Assembly: GCA_963693315.1 (NCBI GenBank)
Contig: OY856187.1
Span: 42,746,825 to 42,810,824, forward strand
Direction: 5' to 3'
DNA length: 64,000 nt
Origin: Diogma glabrata
Lineage: Eukaryota > Arthropoda > Insecta > Diptera > Cylindrotomidae
The stretch's first letter is position 1; each line of letters opens with the position of its first letter. The notes under the pieces are model-generated. The model did not search any database. It saw only the letters and a program-made list of their open reading frames with translations, and had not been told where the DNA came from. Shown here in pieces: positions 25,521 to 37,900 of this stretch. The position numbers and the translations under genes were made by a program.

Positions 25521-26179
25521 AAGCTTTTGTTATGAAATCTCCCATTATGTAAAGGGACTATAATATATAAAGTTAAAATAAAATAAACATAATAATAAAC
25601 TCACAAACAAATTGAATAAATAACAGTCATATTTGAATCAAAAATATAATTTATTTATTGCATAATTATCGCTTAAAACATGCCATGACTTAAAATTAAA
25701 AGAGAGAGAAAGGTTTCAATCATTTCTCTTCCATACGCTTCTACTTCCATGAAAACATAATTTCGTTGAAACTAAAATTTAAAAACAGGCATTTCTTTGA
25801 TTTTTTAGACATTAATGGAATACATTTCTATAGTTCTGCAATTATTTTGCAAAATGGTCTGCAATTCTTTTTAAAAAGTCTTTGTTCTTACAGAACAATT
25901 GAGGCGGCCCAATTTTTTCTAATTGCAAGGTAGTTGTTAAACATTAGCTTAATTGGAATTTTTTTTTGATTGGTTAAAAAATGTGTTAAGTATAGTTTTC
26001 AAGCTGAAATGCATTGTAGCTGAATATCTTACAAATACGAACTTAGTTCAGGCACAATATGATGAATCTTGATGTGCAGTTTACATATTATTTCAAATTT
26101 TCTGTCAAATAAGCTTATATTGCTTATTATACAAAACCACCATCAAAACGAATCCAATTATTCTAATCATTATTCATTA

Positions 26180-26783
26180 GTGGGCTATTATTTTGAAAAC
26201 GTACATCGAAAAAAAAACAACTATTTTTTAAAAATCTGAAATTTTGATATTTTGTTGGTATTGACGAAAGGAAAAAAGTAATTTCTGCTTTTATTTTTTG
26301 TGTACTCGGAATCGGAGTTATGCGCGGTTGAATTTTGAGGCTTTTTCACGTAGTTTTTGGTAATGGTGGCAATGTTTTGTGAATAGGTGCCACAAATTTC
26401 ATCCGACTTACGTATATTTTTGCAAGTAAAAAGGAAAATAATTGAATAATTGAAATAAGTAAGTTTAAAATTAATAACTTTTCTCTTTTCCGCTAGGCGG
26501 CGCGTAAAACCTTGGTTTACTTCAAAGCTCATATCTCAAAAAGTAGGCTTTTTTTTTTTTTGTTTTTCACAAATTTTAAAGTAAACATATGCAGCTATGA
26601 AATTGAGAAATAAAAAGTCAGCAATTCAATATGGATTTTTTCTTACGATTTTTTAAAGTTTGGTATATGAAAAATTCACATGTGTTTTTTTATTAAGTTA
26701 ATAATCCTGTACTAAATGTGGATCTAATAAATTAAACATTTCATATTTTAACACCTGCAATAAATTTGAACCATTTTTTGTGT
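26180..26783. repeat. Left terminal inverted repeat of the 26180-29046 element
   Basis: This pairs with 28433-29046 along its whole length. The inner border lies where GAACCATTTT is followed by TTGTGTATTTCC on the left but by CTGTGCGGC in the inverted right arm. Confidence 0.85.
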
Positions 26784-27031
26784 ATTTCCGATTGAGAAAC
26801 AGGTTGTTATTCAGAATAAGAATTGGAGATCTCAATGATCGAAGATTTTGTTATAATTTCAACATCACCAACACTAACATTAGAAAAAAACATTAAAAAA
26901 ATATTTTTCCTATAAACATTATAATTTAATCAATATTATAAATAAAAACATTAAAAAATTAATTTATATATTTTTTTTTGCCTTTAAATTGAAATATTTA
27001 TGATCATCAGAAAAAGAAAACATTTTGGCAA

Positions 27032-28057
27032 TTATTTTATCGGGTGTAGTGTTATCCGGTAAAAAACAGTGGAATCCTTGAGTTCTTTGTTTTCTTCCAA
27101 GAACATTTCGTAGATGTCGGTGAGGTTCCATAACACCAACCGCTTTGATTTCTTAATTTTTGTCGATCCTTCTGTAATAGTAACAACATCTTTAAGGCCA
27201 GGCATTGTTCTACTAATTTCCTCTGATAAGAAGTATGTTTGAATTTGTTTTACTATATTTTGTGACAAACTGTGGACTTGTTTGCTTTGAGGCCAACTGT
27301 AAGGACCTACTGTTTCCAACAGATCCATGGCGAATTCTACCAGTCGTCTTGATGCATTAAATTCATCCTGGATACGTTGATTTGACCAAAATTTACGTGG
27401 TAGAGTTGTCAACAAAAACACTTGTTTTGATTTACAGCTGGCATCTTTAAACTCTTTTTTAAGGTTCATAAGCCATGATGTATATTCACATTCCTCGTTT
27501 GGTGATAACACTTTAACTGAATCTACTTGAAATATTCTTTGACTTATTGCCGATGTGACACTTGCAATTTTTTTATAACTTCCTGTTGTAATATGATTTT
27601 GTTTGATAGGAGATTCGGCTAACCTTCCCAGAACATTGTTAATATCTTCTAAAATGTCATTAAGTAGTTCAGGAACTGGTGGAGATATAGTATCAACCGA
27701 AACTGGTGATGGATCTAAAGATGCTGGAGGTATTTGAATATTTTCGTTCGTTGGAACATTTTCAACATCCTGATTTATAGAAATAATTTCACTATCAATA
27801 GCTTCCGAACATGAAAGCTGCTGTATAGAAAATATTAGTTGCATATGAATTTTTATTCATTTTAATAAAATAATTAAATTTACCTTATTTTTATAGATAT
27901 AAGTGCGACATGTTTCACATATAAACTGGTCATCACGCAAAGTAAAATTTAGGGTCGCAGCTTTTTGAATAACAGCTGGTGTGACCAGTTTCACATATTT
28001 TGATGTCCGCTGATGATTTTTGAGACCGTACAAGTTACAGCACAATTTGAAAGGCAT
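27032..28057 (-). CDS. Uncharacterised element-borne protein, two exons
   Basis: The role is unknown. Exon 1 is 28057-27884 (58 codons, start ATG at 28057) and exon 2 is 27820-27032, joined in phase 0 by a 63 bp GT-AG intron, giving 320 aa. Residues 6-7 (CC) and 47-50 (CETC) could bind a metal. Residues about 59-150 are Pro/Ser/Asn-rich and likely disordered. The C-terminal half holds a conserved-looking block: KQVFLLTTLPRKFWSNQRI, then SRRLVEFA, LSEEISRTMPGLKD and KKSKRLVLWNLTDIYEMF. From memory this resembles a widespread, uncharacterised protein family found in many copies in insects and cnidarians. The usual Cys/His-rich C-terminal part is missing, so this copy may be truncated; another frame stays open past the stop after a T run near 27060. 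Confidence 0.6.
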
Positions 28058-28432
28058 TTCTATTATTATCTTTTCTAAACGTTATGTCTTCTAAATATTT
28101 TGGAATATAATTGATTATAAGGCAATCCAATCAATATATATATACCCTTGAAATAGTTTTGACATAAGTAGAATCAGGCAAAATTAGGTAGGTACAATTT
28201 AATATATTTTGATTGGATGCAAGTATAATTTGGTCAAAAACCGTTTGTGGGCGTCATTAGAATTTTAAATGTTAAAATTATGAGTCTCTAATGAGATTTT
28301 GATTAGTTAAAAGGGGCTGAATAGACATTTTTTAAAATGAATAAACATTTTACACACCCTTTTAATAATTTAAATTCCTTTATTTTACCACTTAACTTAA
28401 ATTAATTTTTAATAAGTTTTTAACCATTTAGC

Positions 28433-29046
28433 CGCACAGAAAATGGTTCAAATTTATTGCAGGTGTTAAAATATGAAATGTTTAATTTATTAGATCCACA
28501 TTTAGTACAGGATTATTAACTTAATAAAAAAACACATGTGAATTTTTCAAATACCAAACTTTAAAAAATCGTAAGAAAAAATCCATATTGAATTGCTGAC
28601 TTTTTATTTCTCAATTTCATAGCTGCATATGTTTACTTTAAAATTTGTGAAAAACAAAAAAAAAAAAAGCCTACTTTTTGAGATATGAGCTTTGAAGTAA
28701 ACCAAGGTTTTACGCGCCGCCTAGCGGAAAAGAGAAAAGTTATTAATTTTAAACTTACTTATTTCAATTATTCAATTATTTTCCTTTTTACTTGCAAAAA
28801 TATACGTAAGTCGGATGAAATTTGTGGCACCTATTCACAAAACATTGCCACCATTACCAAAAACTACGTGAAAAAGCCTCAAAATTCAACCGCGCATAAC
28901 TCCGATTCCGAGTACACAAAAAATAAAAGCAGAAATTACTTTTTTCCTTTCGTCAATGCCAACAACATATCAAAATTTCAGATTTTTTAAAAATCAAAAA
29001 TTTAAAAATCAACAAAAAAATGTACGTTTTCAAAATAATAGCCCAG
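28433..29046. repeat. Right terminal inverted repeat of the 26180-29046 element
   Basis: Inverted copy of 26180-26783. The outer end differs by small indels and substitutions within AAATTTTTGATTTTTAAAAA-type sequence. Near-identity of the arms suggests a fairly recent insertion or arm homogenisation. Confidence 0.85.
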
Positions 29047-29049
29047 TAA

Positions 29050-30100
29050 TATTAGAATTCTATTCTTTCAATAGCATTCGTACAAAAGATAATTCTTAAA
29101 AGCAAACATCGAAAAACACGGTTTATATTGCCACAAACTTTAACGCATTCCCTTTATATTTTACCGAAAGCGGATTTTTTTTTCATATAATTACAAAGTT
29201 TATGAGATAAGAACAAATTGATAGTAAAATTGATTTAATGAAATTAAATATTCAAATAAAAAAAATATGAAACTTATTTATTTAAAAAATTAAAGTAAAA
29301 ATATTTGACATTGAATTAAAAGCCGGCTTCATGTTGATATCTTATTTGAATAGCGTGGGTGAGAATGGCTAAATTATAAATATATTAAAATAATACAAGT
29401 TTAATCTGATTTTTATTGAAGTTTATTTAATAACTAAAATAATTTTGGCTATTTAAGTTATTAGCGGAACACCAACAAATTAAAATTCTGTAACAATTTC
29501 ATGTTGAAAATATTCTACTTTGATCTAAGTAATTATAAATTATCAAATATAATTTTAATTAAAAAAAATAAATCAAAATTAAAATATTGCATTTCAAAGA
29601 AACATGAAACAATTTTATCCGCCTTAATATAGTTGTAACAACATAAACAAGAAATCTTTTGTTTTTTATCTTTAAATACAAAAATTTTTCTTGACATCAA
29701 ATTTCATGGTTTGATAAACATAAAAATTATCTATTCAATCAAAATCAAAATTTATAATAAAATTATTATGAAGGAAAGTTAGAATAATTATGAGTTAGAC
29801 AGACAGACAACAAAGTAATGAATACGAAATAAATTTTTTTTAATCGAAACAATAATCTTGTATTTCAAAATTGATTAGATTTTGCAAATTTTGACCTTTT
29901 ACCGTCGTAATATGATAAAAAAATTGGGTCAATACACCAACTTTTGTTCCACCGAATATTCTCTGTCATTTTGATATCGAATTCGGTTGTGTTGTTTCAA
30001 AATTATGTCAATGACTTAGACACTGAAAATCAAATACAAATTTTGCATTGTAAATTCACTAGAATGGTTCAAGAATAGTAGATTCTTGTATGAGTTTAGA
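29050..30100. other. AT-rich DNA with no recognised gene
   Basis: I see no exon, RNA gene or paired element. An upstream exon of the Ig gene at 31922 could be hidden here, but none has a signal-peptide-like frame with a donor site that I can support. Confidence 0.4.
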
Positions 30101-30103
30101 TTG

Positions 30104-30181
30104 GGGGCAATTCTTCACGAGGATGAAGTTTCACGGAACGAGCGAATTAAAAAGAGAGAATCATCCGAGTGAAGAATTGCC
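30104..30181. repeat. Short hairpin
   Basis: GGCAATTCTTCACGAGGATGA is mirrored by its inverse at 30161-30181 with one or two mismatches. It lies in otherwise AT-rich DNA and is GC-richer than its flanks. Confidence 0.65.
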
Positions 30182-30210
30182 ATCATCCTATGCGATACAA
30201 GATGCTATTT

Positions 30211-30567
30211 TATCCACGACTGCAAAATATTTCGAATAATTTCCAGTTTGCCTGGTAAAGTTTTTATCACCATATTGAAATACATCATAAACAGCATAGA
30301 AAAAATAAACAATTGACATAACTGAAAATGTTAAATTTTTTTGTTTTATATTTTATATATGTATTGTTCTGGTTTTAACATTTTGATATTACTATACCAA
30401 CAAATGTTAAGATTAGATTTTGTTAGGGGAGTATTTAATAAACCATAGAACTGTTGAAGAATGTAACGATTGCGTTACATTCTACAACAAGTGAGAGAAT
30501 GTATAACATTACAATGGAAAACATACACATGGAAAGCATATATTCTATAGCAGTCGTGGATAAAACT
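30211..30567. repeat. Possible MITE with TTTTATCCACGACTGC ends
   Basis: TTTTATCCACGACTGC at about 30211 recurs inverted at about 30551-30566, 340 bp away. Internal similarity between arms is weak, so this is only a candidate non-autonomous element. The 30104-30181 hairpin lies just to the left. Confidence 0.45.
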
Positions 30568-31156
30568 ATTTTGTTCTCTTTCATTTATTAATATCTGCTT
30601 TATTTGTATGTTTTTTTCATAATAATAGTATGTATTATTATATTGTTTGCTAACCTATAGCCTAATGAGCTTAACCTTAATTTTCCTACAAAAAAATTAT
30701 CATTATTCAATTGGTATGATTCCAATTGGTCAAATTGTTTTGATTTTATTAAAATTATTTTCAAATTATAATCACAATGACTTTGATACGTTTTGTTCAA
30801 AAATCAAATTTTAAGTTAAATTCTCTTATTTCGTTTAGTTGAATTTGGTTGATTGTATGGGATAGGGTTTTTTATCATCAGGGTTTTTTTAAATCAGAAA
30901 TTTGATTTATATATTAAAACAATAAAGCTTTATTGTTTTAATTGAAGAAAGTGTCTCTATTTTATGTAATACATAATTCTTTGTCAGAGAATTATCTTAA
31001 TTCTTTGTCAGAGAACTTTTGCTTAAGAATAAACTAATACATTAAACACATGATTGGTTAAAGTTAAACAACTATTAGATAGTTTCTAGTTGTTAAAGCG
31101 ACTTTCATTTTACTGTTTCGAACCAAAAAACTACTCGGTAACCTTACATATAATAG

Positions 31157-31282
31157 TTATTTAAGTATTAAGGGCAGTAAGAGTGTTTTACCGATTGGGA
31201 ATATATGTTTTGAGATCGAGACGAAGTCGAGATCTCTAATATATCCGAAATCGGCAATACTCTTAATGCCCAAAATACTTAT
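31157..31282. repeat. Hairpin element with central CGAG motifs
   Basis: The arms (left TTAAGGGCAGTAAGAGT..., right inverted TTGGGCATTAAGAGT...) pair over about 60 bp each with about 80 % identity. The centre reads GATCGAGACGAAGTCGAGATC. The outer flank ATAATAGTTATT resembles that of the hairpin at 37612-37735, suggesting a shared element type. Confidence 0.65.
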
Positions 31283-31789
31283 TATATTTTTTGCACGATC
31301 AATAAAAATTCCATTAAAATTATTTAAATAATAAATCTCATTCATTAAATTCAATTTTTAATGTTTTAAAGAAAATTTCTTAAAATGTCATTTCAAAATA
31401 GTAAGCTTTGCGTTTCATCATAATTCTATAGGTTTTTTTGTTGCAAAACTTAATTTCATCGAATATTTTTTCAAAATAAATTGCTTTTAAATCTTTTAAA
31501 TGCAATGTTTTTAAAAGAATATTATTTAAATTTGAAGCTAGTAAATAGACGTACACAATTATTAAACTAAAAATCGTTTTTATTCACACCCTGAGGTCTA
31601 CCTTACCACCGGTAAGTAATTATTTACCACCTGCATGATCGGTAAGTAATTACTTACCGACCTGTGATTTGTAAACGAAACTTACTATGTTTATTTACGA
31701 ATCAGTAAACATTCAAAATCGCCTGATCGTGCAAAGCAAAAAAACATAAAAATTTTGTGTCGCCGTTATATTAAATTAAAACGATTCAT

Positions 31790-31852
31790 GTTATATGCTA
31801 TGCTATGTTATATGCTATGCTATGTTATATGCTATGTTCATGTGCTATGTCA
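31790..31852. repeat. (ATGCTATGTTAT)n short tandem repeat
   Basis: About five copies of a 10-15 bp unit built from ATGCTATGTTAT lie immediately upstream of the Ig-gene exon. In frame with that exon they encode repeated Met-Leu-Cys-Tyr residues. Confidence 0.85.
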
Positions 31853-31921
31853 CATGTGTAGTTGCACAAACTATATTAATTTTATTTCCATATTTCATTT
31901 TTTTAATTCTTATAATTCCAG

Positions 31922-34900
31922 GTTTTACAAACACGACAGAAACCACTGAACCAGATCCGTCGGAAGATGACTACACCTATCAAGATGACAACAGTCAAGA
32001 CTACCAATATGGTGATGACGAAGTGTCTGAAGAAAAGAAAAGAGAACCAGAACAACCGAAAGAAATCGAAGTAATAGCCACTTTAACGAAAACCGAATAT
32101 ACAAAAAAAGTAAAAGTTGGCGAAGAAGTCGAATTAGATTGCACGAAATTTTTACGAACATCTACCTTAGACAAACACATTGTGAATTGGTTAAATGATA
32201 CGACTCGATTGACGCAAGATAAATTTTTAATCACTAAATCTTCTCGTGTTAAGATTATTCCAAAAAATAAAAATTTAATCATAGAAAATATTCAACCAAG
32301 TGATGAAAATAGATACACTTGTGAGATTTTACCGGAACGTTTGAATTTAATTGTTAATTTAGAGGTTGAAGCACCCCCGAAAATTGAAATTGTTAATAAT
32401 GGACGTCAGGTTATGGGAAACACAATTTCATTCCGAGAAGGAAGTCGGATTGAGGTTGACTGTATTGCATCGGGTAAACCGCAACCAACAATTACTTGGG
32501 CATCTGAAGGAAAATTATTAGGCGATAGTAAAAATATTCAAGTCAATAACGGCAAATTGGTTATTGAAAAAGCTGAATATCATCATGGATCAGTTTATCA
32601 ATGTTTAGCAGAGAATTCTGACAAACTTAAAGCTCATGGTGCTGTCACAATTGATATTCATTGTAAGCAGAAATATTTGGTTAACACAATTTTTTAATTC
32701 TTTTATTAATTGATAATAAATAATTCTAGATGCTCCACATGTTACTATTCCAAAAGAAATTGTAAATGGTGGTGAGGGATATACACGTCAATTAAAATGT
32801 TTATTCAAAAGTGTACCACATGGACGTGTTCACTGGTTTAAAAATCATAATATGCTAGAAGACAAGGATAAATATAATATCATTCATGATATGCATAATC
32901 ATCAAAATCGATCAATTTTAATTATAAAAAATATAGATCGAGGAGATGTCGGTCATTATCAATGTAAAGTTATCGTAAGTGTATATTAATGTTATATGAA
33001 ATTATAATTTATGCATAACGAATGTGTATTGCAGAATTCATTAGGAAGTGCATCAGGAAATGTTTCATTAGTTTTTACCCCAGAGCCAGCACATTTTGAA
33101 CGAAAGACAATTCATGGCAAAGAAGTTGTTATTGATTGGATTATTCACAGTGTCCAACCACTTACTGATATTATTATGTATTACCAAAAATCTGGTGAGA
33201 AAGCTTGGTCGAAAGAAAAACCAATAATTAATGGACGTAATGAAACACATGGAACATGGCAGTAAGTTTTGGAAATTGTTAAAATTTGAAAAAAATTTTT
33301 GTTTTAATTTTGATTTAATTTTAGTGTGCAACATAAATTATTATTATCACCAGGAGAATGGAATACCAGAGTAAAATCGATTAATTCTGAAGGAGATTCA
33401 ATGTCACCATCGGAAATAATTGTTATTCCTACAAGTAAGTGATTTTTTAAAGTAACATTGAGTTCAATGTTTTTTCTTTTTCCTTGCTGCTATTTGAATA
33501 TCTTTATTTCAATCGTGCAAGCCGACCAAGAGGGTTAATACCGCTACAGAGACCCATTGTTTTATAATTGATGAAAATCGATCCAGACGCCGATGATGTG
33601 AACCATGAATCATGATGTGAACCGACCATTTCCGATTTTCTTGAAACTTCGGTAATCGTTAGTGTTATAAAAAAATTAAAACATGGTATTTTATTTTTTC
33701 ACTTTTTTTTATCACAATTTTCTATTAGACTTTCCTTTTCGAAGTTCCAACACCGAATTATCGAAATTTGTATTCTTTTGGAATGAATTTCAATGCAAAA
33801 AAAATAATTCGGTGTTGGAACTGTACTGAAATTTGTTCGGTACAGTTGAGAAGAATTCACTATATAGTTTTGACACAGATGGGCTCCAAATTTGTTAAAA
33901 ACTTTAGAGACAGCAAAGTTTGAAGTCTAATTGTGCTCGAACGGGTTGACCGAATGTAATAATTTTTTGTTTGAAAGGTACTTACTACTTAGTGAGGTTT
34001 TGTAGGCATATTTTTTGTTAGTAAATATTTAAATAGATTCGTCTAGTCAAGAAAACAAAACACCTGTGTGTAATTTGAGTATGTTTTGGAAAACATTAAA
34101 TGTTTAGAAAACAAACCAAAAAAGCTTTTCGATTTCGCCACCTACGAAAATTCAATATTTTGAAAATATCTTGTAAAATAAGCTAAAAATTTGTCAGTGT
34201 ATTTTTTTTAATAAGTCGTTTTTAACAGTTTTTTAAAACAAAAACTCACATTTGTCTATAATTTTAGTATGATTTGAGTAAATAATAAATCTTTAAAATA
34301 TAAAAAAATGAAAGAAAAAGGGCAGTTTTCGAAATGTTTGGAAAACTAAAAAAATTAATACAAATTATTTAAAAATTTTAAGTCTGTAAAAGTTTTATAA
34401 AGCCTCACTAAGTATTTTTCAAACAAACAAAAAATTATTAAAATCGGTTAACCCGGTCGAGCACAATTTAACTTTAAATTTTTTTTGTCATTTAATTGCT
34501 GAACAAATTTCGACCCACCCTGTGTCAAAACTAGTGAAAAAAATAAAAAACACGTATTAATTTTTTTTATCGCACTAACGATTACCGAAGAAAATTTTAT
34601 CGGCGTCCTGATTTAACTTTTCATCAATTGCTATAAAAAACTGTCAATCTTTCTGAATTCTAAAGATTCATAAAACACTCAGAGATATGCAAAAATGCTA
34701 GCTTGTAATTTATTATGAATATGATGCATACCAAGCATGCAATTGCAAATAACAGAAAAAGAACAGTAAACCTGGCTTATGTAACTAAATCAGTCGGAAT
34801 TAACTGTGTCAAAATTCTGTCTTACTTAGACTACATATAACACTAGCTAATTTAATCTACTAGATTTAATGTACATACTAAAGTCAACCAGAAGGGCTGG

Positions 34901-37900
34901 CATACTTATGAATCAGTAAAATTGGATTGCTTAACCAAAATATCAATGCTAGTTTGCTTAATCTGACAGAAACGTAAATATTTTCAAAAATGCGAATAAA
35001 AGAGTAAATCGCGAATAAACTGTATAAGTCAATTACTGTTTCCTAATTAAAAAGCCACAATCCCCATGAACTCGAGACCATAGCACCTAAAATGATGCGA
35101 AAGGTTATTCAAAACATTTTGGGAAAGGCATGAATATGCGAAATAAAAAGAACACCACGGGCAAGATGTCGCATTTTATATTTAAACAAAAAATGTTTAA
35201 GCTATTAAGAACGAATCAGTTACTTCGGTTTTGAAAAAACCTAAGTTTTGCTTTTAGATCAGTCGTTCTTTTTGTATCGGTTGTTCGTTATAAACAAAAA
35301 GTAATCAGCAATCATTTGTTCATTGTTGGCTTGGTCGTTCATTCTAAATCGGTTGTTCTTTTGTTCGATTATTTTTAGACATAAATTTTTTGTTTTTGAA
35401 TCGTTCGTTCAATTTAAATAGGTCATATTTTTAACGGATCGTTCATTTTAAGCAAAAGCAGCTTTCAGTTTCTTCTTTTGTTTGATTTATTTTTTATAAA
35501 GCTTTTTTGATTTTTTCATTGTTACCACAAAAAACAATTTCATAATACGTCATTGATAAGTGACCGACAAACGATGTTTCTATTACTAACTGAACGATCG
35601 GTTATTGTTCACTGAAGTGATCCGTTTAATTAACATCGGTCGTTCATGACTGACTCGTTCACACATCACTAATAGATAGTTTTTAAAAATTACGACTTTC
35701 ATATTATATTATTAATTATACTTTCATATATCTCCAGGACTACTTGACAGATTCTAAAGATTTTTGTTTTGTTTAAATGGTAAAAGTGTGACTTTTTCAG
35801 TAAACTAAAAACAATTAAAGCTACAATTTTTGATAATTTATTATAGAAAATTAAAAAAAAAGAAATAATAAGGGTTGGAGAGTTGATAGCCCTGTTAATT
35901 TTTATTTTTCCCTTCTAATTTTAGAATTTCATTATTTTTCTACATAACGTCAAAAAATTTGAATTTTTTTGAATTTTTTGAAAAATTATAGAAATATTTA
36001 TATAAAAAAAATTATCTTGTACTTGGGCATTCTTTTACAAATCGAACAGATTTGAAAAAATATCGGACTGACGCATTTTTGATTGGGTTGAAATTTTTTT
36101 TAGAGGTTTTATATCGAAAAAAATGATATACGTATTCGAGGATTTTTTTTTTAGAAAATAGAGCGGTTCTAAATTTCGAAAATTTCGTGATTTTTGGTTT
36201 GACAACTTATTTTCAAAAATTCATAGCTTTGGTTCTATTGAAGATAGAAACTTCTATTTTGTTTTATTTTAAAATAAAATTTTTTAACAAATTCGTATTT
36301 TTATAAACAAATAAAATGTTAAAATTGATCTTTAGTTTTTAGTATTTTCTATACGTATTTTTAATTAATGGAGAAATGAGTTTTACTGTTTGAAACAAAA
36401 AATTCCAAAAATTGGGTCATTCTTTTACATACTGAGCAGATTAGGACAAAATCTGACAAAGACATTAAGTAGAACTCATTTTTCCATTAATTAAATATAC
36501 GTTTTTTATAGAAGATTGAACGTAGAATACGATGGTTTTACTAAACACTCTTTATTTTTTTGGACAGTGACTAAAAATCAATTTTAAAAATGTTAATAAT
36601 TTTTAGAGATCACAGTTTTCTTAAAGTCAATTTTTTAACTTTAAAATAAAACAAAAAAAGTGTCTATCTTTACCAGAACCGAAGTTATGAATCTTTGAAA
36701 ATAAGCGTTCAGACCAAAAATCACGAAATTCTCGAAATTTAGAACCGATCTATTTTCCAAAATACTCGAACACGTATATCTTTTTTTATATAAAACCCCT
36801 AAAAAATTTTCAGTCAAATCAAAAATGTGTCGGTCAGAAAGGTGTTCGGTTTTTAAAAGAATTACCCATATACCATAACACCTAAAAATTAAATTTTGGC
36901 GATTGTTTTTGGAAATTTTAGAAATTTTTTAATAAAACTTTAACTATAAATATGAGGCATAATTTTTAAAAAAATTCTATAATTTCCAAAAAATTCGTCA
37001 AGATCCAAGTTTTTGGTATTATCTAGAAAAATAATGAAATTATAAAATAAGGAGGAAAAAATAAAAAAACAACGGGAATATCAACCTTTTAACCCTTATT
37101 ATTTAAATAATAAATTGAATAATAAATAAATTATAAAAAATTTTAACTTTAATTATTTTTACTGAAACATTTTTGCCAATAGAACAAAACAAAAATATTT
37201 GAAGGATTCGTCAGTAGAGATACATTAAATTGAACATATATGCAAGCCGAAGTTTTAAAAACTACCGATAGCTATTAAAGGAGAACCGCTCACGTCAAAA
37301 AAAAATGTTTTCTACGAAATGTGTTAGGCTGCCAGATTTTGACCTGTGTAATTTTCCATTTCTCTTTAGTTTAAACTTTGAAAAATAGTCTTCTCCAGCG
37401 TTTGTTTCGGGACGAAATCGTAATTTGTAAACACCATTCGTATGCTTATTTGCTCATTTTATATAAAAACAAGTTCTAAGGATTTGCCACTTAATACGGT
37501 GAGCGTTGCGTTGTCAAAAAAATCATTTTCATATACTTGTTTAGTTAATTTTTGTCGAGAAACATATAATGAAAAACATTTTATGTGTAGAAAGATTTAT
37601 GACATAATAGTACATTATGATGCAAGGACGTAAAGCTAAAGATTTTGGACGTATGTGGAGTTTGCAAATCGAGGCGCTAGCCGAGATTTGCACCCACATT
37701 AAGTCCAAAATAGCTTACGTCCGTGCATCATATACTATTTTTTATTCGCCGCAAGCAAAATATTTAAAAAAAAAATGTTTATTCTAAATTAAAATTATAA
37801 ATTTGCATAAATTTAAAAATAAAAATATGTGGAACAAGTAACCTTTGACAAAATATTTGTTATTTTTTCCAAATTATTGTGTAGCTATGACAATAAATGA

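Larger units (their letters stand above)
26180..29046 (-). mobile_element. Long-TIR DNA element carrying a two-exon gene
   Basis: Two inverted arms of about 605 bp (26180-26783 and 28433-29046) are almost identical; both outer ends read GGGCTATTATTTTGAAAACG. They enclose a spliced gene on the minus strand (27032-28057). A direct AGT lies immediately outside GGGCT on both sides and could be a 3 bp target duplication. The two mirrored 101-103 residue open frames, one per arm, result from the repeats. The superfamily is not recognised: the encoded protein shows no DDE-type transposase motif that I can identify. Confidence 0.8.

Noticed and set aside
26221..26532. 103-residue ORF duplicated at 28685-28990
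   Set aside because: The two frames are mirror copies because they lie in the terminal inverted repeats; composition is AT-driven and no domain is visible, so coding is unlikely.
31925..32282. Two minus-strand ORFs opposite the Ig exon
   Set aside because: Antisense shadows of a well-supported coding exon.
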